A DNA stretch of 64,000 nt, taken from contig NC_069136.1 in the NCBI RefSeq assembly GCF_026914265.1, forward strand, positions 17,847,228 through 17,911,227, written 5' to 3'. This stretch comes from Mya arenaria (lineage: Eukaryota; Mollusca; Bivalvia; Myida; Myidae). A program made the translations under genes and the position numbers. Shown piece by piece: positions 49,968-62,518 of the stretch. Position 1 is the first letter of the stretch, and every line of letters starts with the position of its first letter. The notes under the pieces were generated by a model. The model saw only the letters and a program-made list of their open reading frames with translations, made no database searches and was not told the origin of the DNA.

Positions 49968-51128
49968 TTAATTCACCAATTGAAAAAAAAACAATGGAAA
50001 AATGTAAAAAGGGAAGTTAGTGACTGGACATCTAGAACAAAATGTTTGAGTTCTTGAAATATGACATTTTTAAATATTTCCCATTCTTTTAATTTCTTAA
50101 GTATAACAATGAATTTGTTTCATTATATACATATCATAAGCAACAATTGTTTAAAAAGCAGTTAGATCCTTTTTATACCAGACTTATAAAAATAGATACC
50201 AGGGATTCATAATTCAATTATTTACGCTTTCGTAGAAAAACATGCCATTTTGTATGAGCATGTTATGTCATTTCAAAAATAATGTTGTTGAAATTGTGTC
50301 CCAGCCCTGAGTGCCCTGACGTTTGATTTGGAACTGAGAGCAGGTTTAAGTTTAAAAATATCTAAGTGACATTTTCACAGTTTGAAACAGTGAAATACAA
50401 TATCAAAAATTATTTCACTGACAAATCTCTACAAACCACCGGAAAGCATATATAATAATATATTATGAATTATTTTAATTTTTAAACTACAGTACTTAAA
50501 AATGTTTCTCATAGAAGGTTAAATATACATACATGTATGTAAATATGAAAAAGAAATCAGGAGTCTATGCATAAAATTTAGTGTTTTGTGAAGTTATTTG
50601 AGTTAGTTAAAAAAGTGCAAATCCAAGAATTTCTTTACTGAAAATTAAGTCCAAAATTCATTTTAAGCTTTACAGCATTTTCAAGCATAATAAAATCATC
50701 AGATAGTATTCTAAGTCCTAACTTTCTGTCTAGTTTTGATATGTTTCAAGAGTATAGGTGGAAAATAGTAATTATTTTCAGAGGTATTATGCCGCTTTTC
50801 AAGAAGTGATTGAGGACATTTTTATATTATACCTTTCCATGAAACTTCAACATTTTTTTCAAAACATCCAAGTTATTTTCCAGAATAACTGAAGACAGGT
50901 ATCAAACTTTCTGTTATACAATTGTGATAACTTGACATGATATACATGTAATATCTTCTATTGAGGTTCTAGTGTCCCGTCATGATATTGGGTGTCCTTA
51001 GGGGTAATGTTTATATTTGTTTTTATGAAAAAAATATAAACTCAAAAAATGAATATTTAAAAACAAATGTTAGCACAAACAGATATAATCTATAATTAAC
51101 TAACAATATTTTAATGATGATTGGATGT
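49968..51128. other. Region downstream of MSL2, probably 3' UTR and intergenic
   Basis: AT-rich, with no gene recognised. Part of it is likely to be the MSL2 3' UTR. Confidence 0.4.
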
Positions 51129-52193
51129 TCACATATTTAAACATAGAGATTCTGCAGTACTTCTGGTTCCCGATCGAAGCACTGCAGAACTACATGATGT
51201 GCTTGGTTGAAAATCTGGTCCTTTCTTTGGATTTCTACAACCTCTGCATTTGCATGTTCTTAAGCAAGGGAGCTTCATACTGTAACAAGGACATCTCTGC
51301 CCAATGCATGTCAACTGATTGTTATTTCCTGTTTTTCCACAGTTACACACACTGAGGGGTTTCAGTTCTGGCGGCTGCAGTTCAATTTTTACTTTTTTCA
51401 CTGAGGGTTCATCATCATCAATTTGATCTAATTCCTCGGGTCCATTCTTAGATTTTAAAACACCGTAAGCTGAAGTATTCTTTTTTCTTTTCTGTTTGCC
51501 TTTTTGTGCTTTTTTGTTTAACACTTTATTCAGTGAACCCTGTTTTCTTTGCTGCTTAGCTTTGTGAATCAGTTTTACACTTTGTCTGACTTTCTTTTTA
51601 CTTCTAGCACGTTTGTGGTATGTGAACATCGGTATGTCTTCCCTGTCATCATTCGCAGATGTATCATTAGTTGCTTTAGTGATTTCCTTATCATCAGAGA
51701 TCAAAGTTGAATGTTCGGCAGATGTAGAAGGTTCAGGATGCAATGAAATTTCAGTTGTTGATGGTGCACATTGATCAAGCAAGTTAATTCCTTCTAACAG
51801 TATTGACTGCAAATTGTTTGTCTCACCATTCATGTTCACACTGCAAATTGCCTCACCTAGAGGGGAATTATGAATGTAAGTACACAGTTTTTTGAAGCAG
51901 GAGAGTAACACTTTCAGTAGAGGATTTGGGACAAATAACCAATGATCCTTACACCAGCTGCACGAAGGTTTTAGTCGCATTTTGCCACCAACACAATTCT
52001 TACATACGAAATGCTTGCAAACGTTATGGTTTGGACCCATAGGCTCGTATAGAACGTTAAAGCATACATAACAACCAAGCGATTGTCTTAAACACGGAAG
52101 CAGACTTCGTAATTCGCTCCATGACTCCGGAACTGACGGGTCAGCACGCATGACAATGCGGCAGATCGATGTATAAAAGTCGAGGGCATGCAT
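51129..52193 (-). CDS. MSL2: MSL2-like E3 ubiquitin ligase (RING and CXC domains), intronless
   Basis: A single 354-residue frame. Residues 41-81 form a C3HC4 RING (C41, C44, C59, H61, C64, C67, C78, C81). The surrounding phrases LLPCLRQSLGC and KPSCSWCKD match MSL2, where SCSWCKD is diagnostic. A lysine/arginine-rich stretch follows (about 195-245). Residues 283-320 are the CXC domain (CNCGKTG, LTCIGQRCPCYS, CKCRGCRN), which binds DNA in other MSL2 proteins. MSL2 is a subunit of the MSL H4K16 acetylation complex and ubiquitinates histone H2B; in mammals it also maintains biallelic expression. The protein is much shorter than human MSL2 (about 577 residues), mainly in the low-complexity linker. 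The start was chosen as the first ATG ahead of the conserved helix. The absence of introns could reflect retroposition or simply family structure. Confidence 0.9.
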   Translation of the reverse strand: MHALDFYTSICRIVMRADPSVPESWSELRSLLPCLRQSLGCYVCFNVLYEPMGPNHNVCKHFVCKNCVGGKMRLKPSCSWCKDHWLFVPNPLLKVLLSCFKKLCTYIHNSPLGEAICSVNMNGETNNLQSILLEGINLLDQCAPSTTEISLHPEPSTSAEHSTLISDDKEITKATNDTSANDDREDIPMFTYHKRARSKKKVRQSVKLIHKAKQQRKQGSLNKVLNKKAQKGKQKRKKNTSAYGVLKSKNGPEELDQIDDDEPSVKKVKIELQPPELKPLSVCNCGKTGNNNQLTCIGQRCPCYSMKLPCLRTCKCRGCRNPKKGPDFQPSTSCSSAVLRSGTRSTAESLCLNM

Positions 52194-52294
52194 TTCAATT
52201 ATTAACGAACGATTTCGTTATTATAATTGTTAAAATTTTGTAAAAAAACTGTCTAAAATTTTGCAAAAATCTACAGAGTATGCGTAAATACAAC

Positions 52295-52302
52295 TGACGT
52301 CA
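52295..52302. promoter_or_regulatory. Palindromic CRE upstream of MSL2
   Basis: TGACGTCA lies about 100 bp upstream of the MSL2 start codon. The motif is seen; its use as a promoter element is inferred. Confidence 0.4.
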
Positions 52303-53450
52303 TCATTTTTTGTGCACTTATACAAATATTTTCCGTTGAAAAGTCTGCCAACGGTCACACCACACTATAATTATGCCTTAGTAATAAACGAACTACACGC
52401 AGCGTTATTTCCCTTTCTGTTCCGAAGCTAGAAATATCGAGGGCTCAGCGCAATACTGTTGTTACTCCATTTTTCAAAATTGTTCAGGAGAAGTGTTGGA
52501 TATATTTGAACATAACAATGCTGTACTGTATGTTAATTTCAAACCCAAAAAATATTATCATTAAACATTGAACACAAATTTAAAAGATGAATTTGATGAA
52601 AATTTGACTTACTACAGTTTGCACCGCAAAAGTCAGATTTCATCAGAATATATATTTATGCAACATTCTCGTAACTTGACCTACGCCAGTTTTCCACCTG
52701 ATATTATTTCAATTTGAGAAAATATATTTATGCTACATTGTACGTAGCACTTTTTGTCTTTGACATTATCAATGAGAAATATGGTTTATAACCGAACAGA
52801 TAATGAACAACATTTTTATTTGATAATTGTTACAACCACGTAGTGCCTCACTTTTGAAATTGCTCATAATTCGAGTTGAATAGAGGTCTAACTTAACACT
52901 TATATAATGGAAAAGGGCTCCGGGCGAAAGTATATTTGGTCAGTAAGTAAAGTGCGAGTGAGAAGACATGAATGAATGTTAAGTTTTTCTTAAACAATTC
53001 GGAAAATGTACCAATGATTAGTAAGTTATATTTTTGTTACAGTTTTGCTTTTTATAAATGAAGTCATTTTATATTAAATAATGAAAGGTGAGTTAAGGCA
53101 ATTTTTGGTGGCTAAAAAACTTTAGAGCATTTTTTGTAACTTGAAGTACTTTTGAATGTCATGCAAACCCTTTATGAACCTCTATTTGTTATGTTTATTG
53201 CAATATTTTGATTGTTATTGTGTATATGACTTATGTGTATTCATTATTGCGTTTAGATTATTGACCAAAAGTTAATATCAACATAATTCAAGAGAAGTAT
53301 TTATATGAACAACTACATAATTCTCGATTCTACCACGGACCTACATGTATACTATAGACCATAAAAGTGATTCAACAAACTATTTAAAATTTTGAACAAT
53401 GCTTTGGTGTTCATTGGTAAAATCAGTTAAGTTGGCTATTGAATAATTTC
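52303..53450. other. Unassigned intergenic DNA upstream of MSL2
   Basis: AT-rich, with no gene recognised on either strand. Confidence 0.4.
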
Positions 53451-53451
53451 T

Positions 53452-53700
53452 TAAAGGGACAATACACCAGATTGGCAACAAAAAAGTCTTTTCTGTAACG
53501 AACCTCAGGGCAATTATTTAATAAAATGTTTTAATCTTTGATATCATAATTGTAAAAAAATAAATACCAAAATGTAAAAAAAATCGGGTCGGAGACCGGG
53601 TTCGAGCCGGTGTCGCCAAAATTGTAATCTAGTGTTGTATCATGGTCATTGTGCTACGAAGGCTTACCCTAAAATGGAATATTGAAGCTATATACCTAAC
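53452..53700. repeat. Possible dispersed element with tRNA-like box B
   Basis: It starts with aaagggacaatacaccagat. About 140 bp further on is a perfect box-B-type phrase, gggttcgagcc (near 53,600). No matching box A or cloverleaf was found, so it is not called a tRNA. It may be a tRNA-derived repeat. Confidence 0.35.
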
Positions 53701-53993
53701 TTGGTAATATCACGTGATAACATCGACTAGCCAATCACGCATAAGGAATGAATTCTACTAGGCATACCTAGTAAATTTTTTAATGGAAAAATACGAAAAA
53801 ACTGCGAACAAAAAAATTAAATAAAAACTACGTGGTACTTGAGTTAGTAAGTTGCAATGCATTGAACACATCGATACTAAGTTTATGTCAGTTTTCGACA
53901 ATTTTCTTTTTCCCCGCTATTTCATCGTACTGAGTGCAGCCCCTTGAACTTAAAAAGTTTTTTCCAAAGATTGGACAAGACTCCATATTATTC

Positions 53994-54479
53994 CAGTGTG
54001 TGTATACCACGTGATAAATTGCGTCATAAATGCTATGTCGGAGGGCAATATTTTGCTTCGAATGAAGACTTCAAACAAAGATAACATCACTATTTCTTCA
54101 CCATTTTAGAAGAACCATATAGCGTAGTCTACGCCTCTTACGGAGCCCCCGCCTTCGGTCTTTACCAGAGGTCTATTGAGATTTTAGTTTCTTAAAACAC
54201 TTCGAAACACCTTTCCACAATACGGCCGTCTGACGGATCGCTGTCAACGCACTACTTGGGAAATCTGTCTGTCGAAGTGTTTGATAAACTAATCACCTTA
54301 TCAAACTTGGTAATAAAACGAAGGCGGGGTTCTCTAAGCGGCATAGACTGCACTTTGTTTTATTTAAAATGGTGTAGTAAAAGAATAGTTATCTTTTATT
54401 TAAGTCTTCATTTTAAGCAAAATGTTGCCTTCCGACGTAGCATATATGACGTAACTTATCACATGATATGCACAAACTG
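53994..54479. mobile_element. MITE with CAGTGTGTG ends and 5-bp duplication, copy B
   Basis: The left end CAGTGTGTGTATACCACGTG and a diverged right complement end at 54,479, flanked by TATTC on both sides. It is collinear with copy A at 44,542-45,011 through most of its length. Confidence 0.8.
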
Positions 54480-54727
54480 TATTCTATGACCTGAGTCTGA
54501 GTTTGAGAGTCGAGACATAAACTTACTTCCTATTTTCATTCTGTTTTTAAAAAGGTTATTACTTAAGTAATATTGGTAAACATTAGTGTATCAGTTCTAC
54601 AATAAGGCTCGTAAAATTTGTACAAACTAATCATGGATATTTTGAAACTGTTAAGAAATCGGTTTTCTGAGACTGAGTCTGACGACCGACATTGAGTAAT
54701 TGAATATATATAAACTTACAGGAACAA

Positions 54728-54815
54728 GTACATTTTGTGAGATTGGCTAGTTGTCAACAAGGCAGACAAGTGGTTTTTCTCCGGGTACTCCGGTTTCCTA
54801 CATTACAATTTAAAA
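54728..54815 (+). mobile_element. 3' fragment of a tRNA-derived SINE
   Basis: It contains aaggcagacaagtggttttt and ccgggtactccggtttcc, which match the body of the SINEs at 26,300 and 62,745. The tRNA head is missing. Confidence 0.5.
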
Positions 54816-55039
54816 TAAACCTGTTTTAGAGGCAGGAAGGACACTAAATGAGAAAAAAAACATGCTATTGGCACCGGATGTTCAAACTCAAATTATTAAA
54901 AAAAAACACAAATCTTATGATTCCACATTTAAATATACAATGCAAAAAATGTCATATTTTGAAAATTTGTTTTTTCATAAATATGCACTTTGTACTGTGT
55001 ACATATGTTCACTATACTCAGTGCAAAGTGCATATTAAT

Positions 55040-55096
55040 GTGTGTGTGTGTGTGTGTGCGTGTGCGTGTGCGTGTGCGTGTGTGTGTGTGTGTGTT
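55040..55096. repeat. (GT)n / (GTGC)n microsatellite
   Basis: A GT run is interrupted in the middle by GCGTGT units. No gene is seen in 54,816-55,946. Confidence 0.95.
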
Positions 55097-55946
55097 TAAT
55101 AGCTTTTCAAAAGTTTGCAATCGTACTTATTAGTTTGGCATTATAAGATATCTTTTAACGATTGTTTTTATTGAAGATTGAAAGTCTGTTGCCAGTGAAA
55201 CACACAGACACTTTAAACAGACTATACATGCATCACAATAGCTTTATCAATATATGATGGATGGGATGATCGCCCTGAAAAGCTAATGCGGGCTCCTATA
55301 AGACTTTCACGTTTATTTGCCATTTTGGTAAATATTTGGACAAATGTGAGGTTTCAAGAGCGCTCAAAAACCAGTGGGCCCATGCTTCGATAACCTCCAA
55401 AAGGCGGTTACACCTAATATATTTCGACACAAATAGTAGATTGGTTGTGTAAATTGCTTTTCTGTGTAATCATGTGTCTTTCATTTAGGGCAAAAAATAA
55501 TTTGTTTCAGGTTTCATATTCCCCGAAAAAAAGATAAGAAGGTCGGAAAGTCTTCTTTTTCATTTTCTTTTCTTTGTTAATTAAGCATATTTTTCTGTTA
55601 ACAAAAACTATATATTTGAAAGGATGTATCTTTTTCCCCATTCAAAACAGATTACACTTTTCTAATTGAATCCTTCGTAACAAATAACAGAAAACGACTT
55701 TGAGTGTCTGCATACCGAATTATGCCCCATTTTAAGTTTCTGCGTTCCCAAAAGCCTAATTTATAAATCATTAATTGTGTGCGTTATTTCTTCCATCTAT
55801 ATCGAGTAATTATCGTTTTGTATTGGTGTGAAGTGAGGACACAACAAATTGGAACTTAGTTTTTTTATTATTACACAGCAGATGCCATATAATGTGTGCA
55901 AAACATTCACTTTTTATTCCAGTTGTGGAAATACAGCAGACATGCA

Positions 55947-58900
55947 TCAGCCTAAAATTAAAATATAACGAACGGTTCAACAAAAAGAGTGATAAATAAT
56001 TCCACGGAAATTGATTGTTATAACATTCAAGTAAATTGGAGATTTTAATGACATGAAACATTAAATATATTGTAAAGCCGAAGCACTTATTTTTTTTCTT
56101 TATTCAATACCCGGCCATTGATTTCGAATTGCTCCAGAACAGACGGACTGTATAAATCATTTAAATACTTTGCACCTACCGATGATGACCCCGAGCGAAT
56201 GTCTCGTGCAGTTGTGGTTACAGAAGTCTCCGGCACAGCATGACTTGCAGACAGGGACAGAGCGGCGGGAATCCTCCATATCAAGCACCCCGCACTGGAA
56301 CGGCGATAGAAAATATCAACCAGTGCTCATAAATTATGAGTTCCGACTGGGTATATCTTCCACGTCAAAACAGTTGAAAGTTCAAAATAAAATATATAGT
56401 CCTCATTCGTGTTTTTTATTATGTAAAACGCATTCAATTAAAATCTCTTTTTAATGTAAGATAGAGGATTTGACAGCGGGGATATCCATCAGAAGTTAAT
56501 CCACGCATTCTATCGATGCAGTGGAATGCATGATAGGCAGCGTTTAGCATATACGTACTGGTTGACATTCGATTGTTTATATAGCGGTTTGTGGTGACCT
56601 ATCTCGGCAAATTAATGTTTGTTAAATGTGCCACATAGGTACTTCATTAAAACAAACCTAAACGTACAATTGACGTCAGCTTTACTTGTATCCATGAATT
56701 TTTTGAACACATACCCCATGTGTCTATGCTATGCTTGGTTGATCTATGCAGAGTCTAGCGTGAAATTGCAAGTCCCTGATCTTGTGATTTTCAATAAGTT
56801 CCAATTTGGTATTTTCTTTGATACCGAATGCAATTTTGTTTTTTCAAATTTAATTTACGGTCAACCGACTCGAGACTGAACTATGTTTAATGAACATTGA
56901 AATAATCAATACGATAAAGAACTACTTACAGAAATATCCACACATCCCATCTTGAAATGAGATAATCCGACCCAGTCATACTCCTCAATACCACATATCT
57001 GAAGAGGACGGTGTTATTATCAAATGCGCATACATGCATTTTTACTTAATGAGGAATTACTTTCTTTGATCTACAAACATGTGCTCTTAATGAGGCATTT
57101 CTGTGTCTAAACTAGAAAAAGTGCACTAAATGAACCTTTTCTTTTCTTGAACTCAAAACTGTGCACCAAATGAGTTATTCTGTATCTAGCCAAGAAATAT
57201 GTGTCTGAAATGATACACATGGAGGCACTTATGTGTTTGACCCGGCGAATTGTGCACTTATTGAGGAATTAACGTGTCTGATCGCTTGATAAACTTCTCT
57301 TTTGATCCTACCTGATCCTTGTGACATGGTTGCACGGTGTTACATTTCCCCGTGGTCTGCACGTGACCGCAGTCGAAACACACTGGTCCCCGGTCCTCAC
57401 GAAGAAATAGTTCTGAAACAATGGAAACCAAACATTTCGAACCAATGAACTCCGACTAATATGGAAACTTCACTACGTGTAGTTTTTTAAATGCTTGAAT
57501 TTAGTGGAAAGCAGGTGTCTTTATGGTTAAACTTGAATGACTAATCAATGTCAGATTCGCCTTCCAAGATCATGAAAGGGTTCTTTTATTGCGCTCTAAC
57601 CGAATCCTGTCGCCTTAAAACAGGTCACATCCGTCTTAAGTTTGATTACATCCAATCAGATATATTTATCAAATCTCCCAATTGTTTTATATTCCACTGA
57701 TGGTATTGTTTGATATTTTGAAATACTCCTTAGGTTTGTCTGAACCTTGCGGTTTACGGCTTTGGGTTCGGATCGCACTATGAGACGTATCTCACTGTCT
57801 TTTCGAATCGACACTGGTAGTGGATTCTACCTAGAAAACGGCATTATCATATGTAAGCTATCAGCTTTCGTCTCAGATGACCATATAAACAAATTTGTCA
57901 ACACTAAACTAACCTTGTGCTCCACATCCGTGGCTATTGCAGAAGTTTACAACACAGCACTGAGTGCAGTGTCCGTCAGTTGAGTTGTTGTGGGCGCTCG
58001 AACACACCTGAGGCGGATATAAAAATACAAGTATAAATCAAGCACTGAAAGTGAAAATGTCTAAATGATATTAAAAAGAAGGACCTAGAGCCTTTTTAGA
58101 TTCTTCTCATATAATGTCCCCTATTGCAAAAGAAAGAATTCAGTTTGATTCTCCATTTTAAAATTGAAAAGTTTATTATAAATATACTAAATTTTGCAAT
58201 GCAGTTTTGATATTTCGTACACATATCACTAGGAAGCCACGCATTACATAGTATTCGAACGTTGATCTACATGCAGATGTAAAAGATAAGTTGTTCAATC
58301 TCTCTATGCTTTATTGACATTTCATTTTTATCGTTCATTCCAACTAATTAATTCAAGCAAACTCGCTTCATTTGTTTTTAGAATATAAATTTCAGAATGC
58401 AGAAAATCGGAGTTTTAATGTTTAGGGACTTTGTAGATATAAGATAATTAATTTTTTTTCATGACATTCTCATACACCAGAGCGGTGATGCTTTGCGTAC
58501 GTATTCATCATTGTCAAACGCCTGATGAATGAAATTGATTCAGAGATGCTGAAAAATGCAGTTCGAACTAGTAAATATAACATATGAAATAAGAATCAGT
58601 ACCGTGGAATCAGCACAACCGGATTTGAATCTGTTTTGACTGTGTTGTATCATACAGGACTGAAAAAAATAAATGCACACACAAATATTCTCATTGTCAT
58701 AACTTTCTTCACAACTGTTGTAAAATATATAATATTTAAACTATCGCTCACAAGTATGTTGTGTTTTCTCCAAGCGAACAAGGTACACACCTCGTAAATT
58801 ATGAACACCAGTGTTATGTTTCTTGCTATGCATGGCATGTGCGTTTCATCTCTGGCAACATTTGTACCAAGTTTCAACTGAATATCTTGAAACCATATGT

Positions 58901-61900
58901 GGGCGAGGTTAAAGTTTTTGCATGTAGGAGATACACCGACACCAAGGCTATGACATGACCGTGAGTTGTATTTCTTCGATAGCTAAAAACGTAATTTTGA
59001 ATAATAGTTCACGCAGGGCCTGTTAAGGCGGTCGTACTAAACCTTTTTAGGATTGTTGGGATAAGAGTGAGGTTTGTGCACGTAAACTGGTATAAACACC
59101 TATTTTACTGACCGTTCCAAGGCGGTACCTAACAATCCTTGATAAAAATACCTAGTTTTTGTGTATACATTTGTAGTATATATGCAATGTGCTGTTTGTG
59201 GGGTTTGTGCTGTTGTTCCATGTTTCTTGTTTGTGATTTTTTGTGTTCTATGTCTTTGGCGTTTACCCAGTGCCATTAAACGAAGTTTATGTTTAAACTT
59301 TTAGCTACTGTGTTTGTTTCTGTAGTTTTTCACACAAGTATTTAACTCAAACAAGCTTATTTTAATTGCAATAGAAAAGGCATAATGTATCGTTATTTCC
59401 CTATTTTACTATATATTTGTGCACAAACAATTTGAAAAAAATGAAGGGATTTGGCGAATCCATTTACATGTACTTTTAGGGTGAACTAACGTTTATTAGG
59501 CGTTAACAGTAGACCGATTCTTATACTGGAGCCCGAGTTTGAAAAATTGTCTGAAAAACTAAACAACCTGCCCAGAAGCACACTGTTTCACGGTGTCGCA
59601 AAGTCCTGGGTGCGACATGTCCGCGCACGAGTAACACATAACGCTGCTCGATATCACTGTTTGGGAAGAATATTCAAATTTTATTTTTCAACCTCTCCGG
59701 AATAATTTTAGTAGCGAATTATAACCAAATAATATATATTGTTAAGGGCATAAAAGCAGGGTTGGAATCTCACGTTCACCAAATGAATGGCGAAAATGTA
59801 TTTATTGTCTATAACGAATGTTGCATAAATAAAAAAAAGTCATATACATCCAAGATTATCCAAATTTTCTCTTAGCTAGACCAATCTGTACATTTTTACA
59901 CTAGTGTTATACTCATGCCACCTGTTTGACAGTTAACGCCTGTAAAACCCGGATGACAGATGCACGTGTACACGTTTACGTGGTCTGTGCACGTGCCACC
60001 ATGAAGACAGGGATTCGACTGACACTCGTTTATGTCTGAAAATCGGTCACGTTCATAAAAAAGTCAATGTATTAAACAACAATACCTGTTTGGCAGACGC
60101 TCCCGGCGTAACCCGGGAGACAGATGCACGAGAACTCGTTTAAACCGCCAATACACGTGCCTGCATTAAGACAAGGATTGGATGCACAGTCTTCAACCTC
60201 TGTAAAACAAAGACAGCATCCTAAATTTCAGATCTAATCTTTATTTGCAAGAAGGTGACATTTTTAATAAATATTTCTTTGATTGAATTTAGCAAAACAA
60301 GCTGGGCTTAACATTTACAGCTATAATTCTATAATACCAGCAGACCAGTCAAACAAAAAACATAGTTCTGGCCTATAAGGCGACTAAATGTCAATACAAA
60401 ATAAGTTAAGTGATCCCAAATTCACATTAACTCCGCAATTGCTGAATATTGGTGTAGTTCGGTCCGGTTAGCGCATTGGTTATGACACTTGTTTTTCACT
60501 AAGGAATCCAAGTTCGTTTACCGGCCTGGGTAAATGTGAGTTTGGTTGGGTATTCCCCCAAGGCGGACAAATGGGTTTTATCCGAGCACAATGGTTCCAC
60601 CAACATAAAAGGCCACACTCTTGCACAACACCTTGCCAACAAGACTGTTTAACTCTATTTAGTATTACTTTTTAAAAATGTAAATTGTAAAACAAAAAAA
60701 AACTAAGTAGAGTTTTAAAAGCCAGACTCCATGAAATCAGCACTTAAAGAAATTAAAATTTTGACAACACCTATTATTATTTTGTTCATCAGTGTTCTGG
60801 TACATTACCATGATATTCGCCAGAGCTTACGGTAAAACCCCTTACTATTCTCGCAGCGCTGCCCGCTGTAGCCCATGGAACAGACGCACGTATACCCCTT
60901 CACACCGCTAACACACCGGGAACCATGAAGACACGGCCTCGCCTCACACCAATCCGTCTCTGGGGGTAGGCATAGTGATATCAGAGTAACCACAGTTATT
61001 GATGTGGTATCCGTGTCATTCAAGTAATGCATTGTTGGTACTTCAGACATAGAATGCAGTATGCAATCAAGTAAGATGGTTTTGATGTTCGATATGCAAA
61101 TGTAAGGTTATCTGTCCTGGTATATTTGTTTTGTCTCTTTCCAATGTCTTTTTGCCGTAAAACGCTTTGATGTACTTCAGATTTTATTGCCTCAATAAAA
61201 TCCCTGTAGTGATTTTTGTATTGACACTGATACCTTTTGACATATTTCACCTTAATTGTACAATTATATAAATTTTAAACTTGTATACATATGATACTCA
61301 ACTTACCAAATTTGAAGCCGGCTGGATATCCGTAACTTGCGGTGGAGTCAGATATATTTAGTTTTCCAATTCCAAAACAGATGACGCCAAACTTAACAGC
61401 TGGGTTGGAGTGTTTAATGGTGTGGTAGCCACTGTTCATGTCAATCGTCAATACCGAATAATTGCTGAACGGACTTGGCACCGTCTCACTAAGGCGTTTT
61501 GGGGGATTAAGAATGCCATCTAATATAAGCCCGCTAATGTCGAGTGTAGGAATGATCACTGAGATGTAATGCGACTGTTGGGCGTATATGGTTGGCAGAA
61601 CAAACACGTACTCATTGAGATACTGGTTAACTGCTGGAATCCATGTCATGTAGCCCTGTTCGCCTTTTATTTGTACGACATTAAACTTCTCAGACCCAGT
61701 TACAACTACAGCGTGACTCTCGACCCTCGAGTCTAACACATTCGCCCGGCTAAACGCATGGCAGTTGGTTTGATTCCCAACATAGTGATGACAAATCGTT
61801 GATGTCCTACTAGTATTTGTGGAATCAGAAAGAACACGGGCAATGAACCTTTCCTGGGAATATATGCTTGGAACAATGACAGCCGACGATCCTTTTGACG

Positions 61901-62518
61901 ATGGGACAAGACTCGTTATATGATGATCACATCCGCCACTCACGTAGTGTATATTGGGACTATAGGAACAGCCAAGACCGCTAATAACTGCTACTGGCTT
62001 ATTCGAGTATACAACTGTCCCAGTAAGATCTGACCCGCTGACTTCCTGATAAACATCGTACCGGTTCAATGATTTGTGTGTCCACGTCCCTTTTGCAGAC
62101 GTGACATTAACTTGAGTTAAATCCACAGTAGCCACAACGAGGAAGACGGCGTCAAACATATTTGGGGAATTGCTGGCCACTATATACTTGTTTCCAAGTA
62201 CATTCAGTGGCAAAGCGGTGTACGTGTCAGCGCTTGTCCCAGGCTCATGCCAGTTTGTTACATACACACCAATATCCACATCACTAAGTAAATGTATGCC
62301 AGCTCCTTTTCTTACTCCGCTTCCTAATAATACGAGACTTTTACCAAATTCTATGCTACGAGTTCTGTTAAATGTGTACGATGTGTTGATGCCGAGGTAA
62401 CTGTTGTACACCCACAGAGTACCTGAAGTATTGGATGCGATGTCCACAAACAGCCTATATGACACATCGTTGTTAAAATGCTCTGCGAACCCTACATAAA
62501 ACTGCTTCCCGTAGGAAC
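55947..62518 (-). CDS. IgGFc-binding / EGF / Ly6-like mosaic extracellular protein (5' end missing)
   Basis: Eleven minus-strand exons join in phase: 61307-62518, 60846-60959, 60086-60199, 59922-60035, 59568-59656, 58603-58659, 57914-58007, 57312-57412, 56930-56998, 56180-56294 and 55947-55951 (stop). About 694 residues are visible. Exon 1 here is an IgGFc-binding domain ([34 protein letters not shown]) with many N-glycosylation sites. Next come three EGF domains of one 114-bp exon each; the third starts [10 protein letters not shown], a calcium-binding type. Two Ly6/uPAR-like domains follow, each built from three exons (CYSC...CCVVNFCN and CFDC...CCAGDFCN). The protein ends [12 protein letters not shown]. 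It should be extracellular; a mucus, adhesion or immune role is inferred from FCGBP-like proteins. The first exon starts in phase 1, so a signal-peptide exon must lie upstream. The tiny last exon is less certain. Confidence 0.82.
57047..57295. repeat. Degenerate ~40-50-bp minisatellite in an intron of the mosaic gene
   Basis: Units share the pattern gtgcac, then ttaatgaggaatt or a relative, then a ctgtgtct phrase. About five units are visible, all diverged. Confidence 0.55.
58780..58970. repeat. Fragment of the dispersed repeat seen at 1,910
   Basis: It has tctggcaacatttgtaccaa, gtttcaactgaatatcttga and accgacaccaaggctatgac in the order typical of this family. It lies in an intron of the mosaic gene. 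Confidence 0.5.
59015..59310. other. Intron segment with possible repeat content
   Basis: The segment has short internal echoes (ggcggtcgtactaaaccttt and ggcggtacctaacaatcctt). It may be an interspersed repeat, but no second copy is present in the window. Confidence 0.3.
60455..60660 (+). mobile_element. tRNA-derived SINE
   Basis: It has a box-A-like ggttagcgcattggttatga, a box-B-like agttcgtttaccggcc, then gtaaatgtgagtttggttgg, ggcggacaaatgggttttat and a caacaccttgccaacaag tail. It sits in the intron between the first and second EGF exons of the mosaic gene. Confidence 0.65.

Noticed and set aside
53580-53640. tRNA gene suggested by a perfect box B
   Set aside because: No box A at the right distance and no cloverleaf arms; more likely a tRNA-derived repeat.
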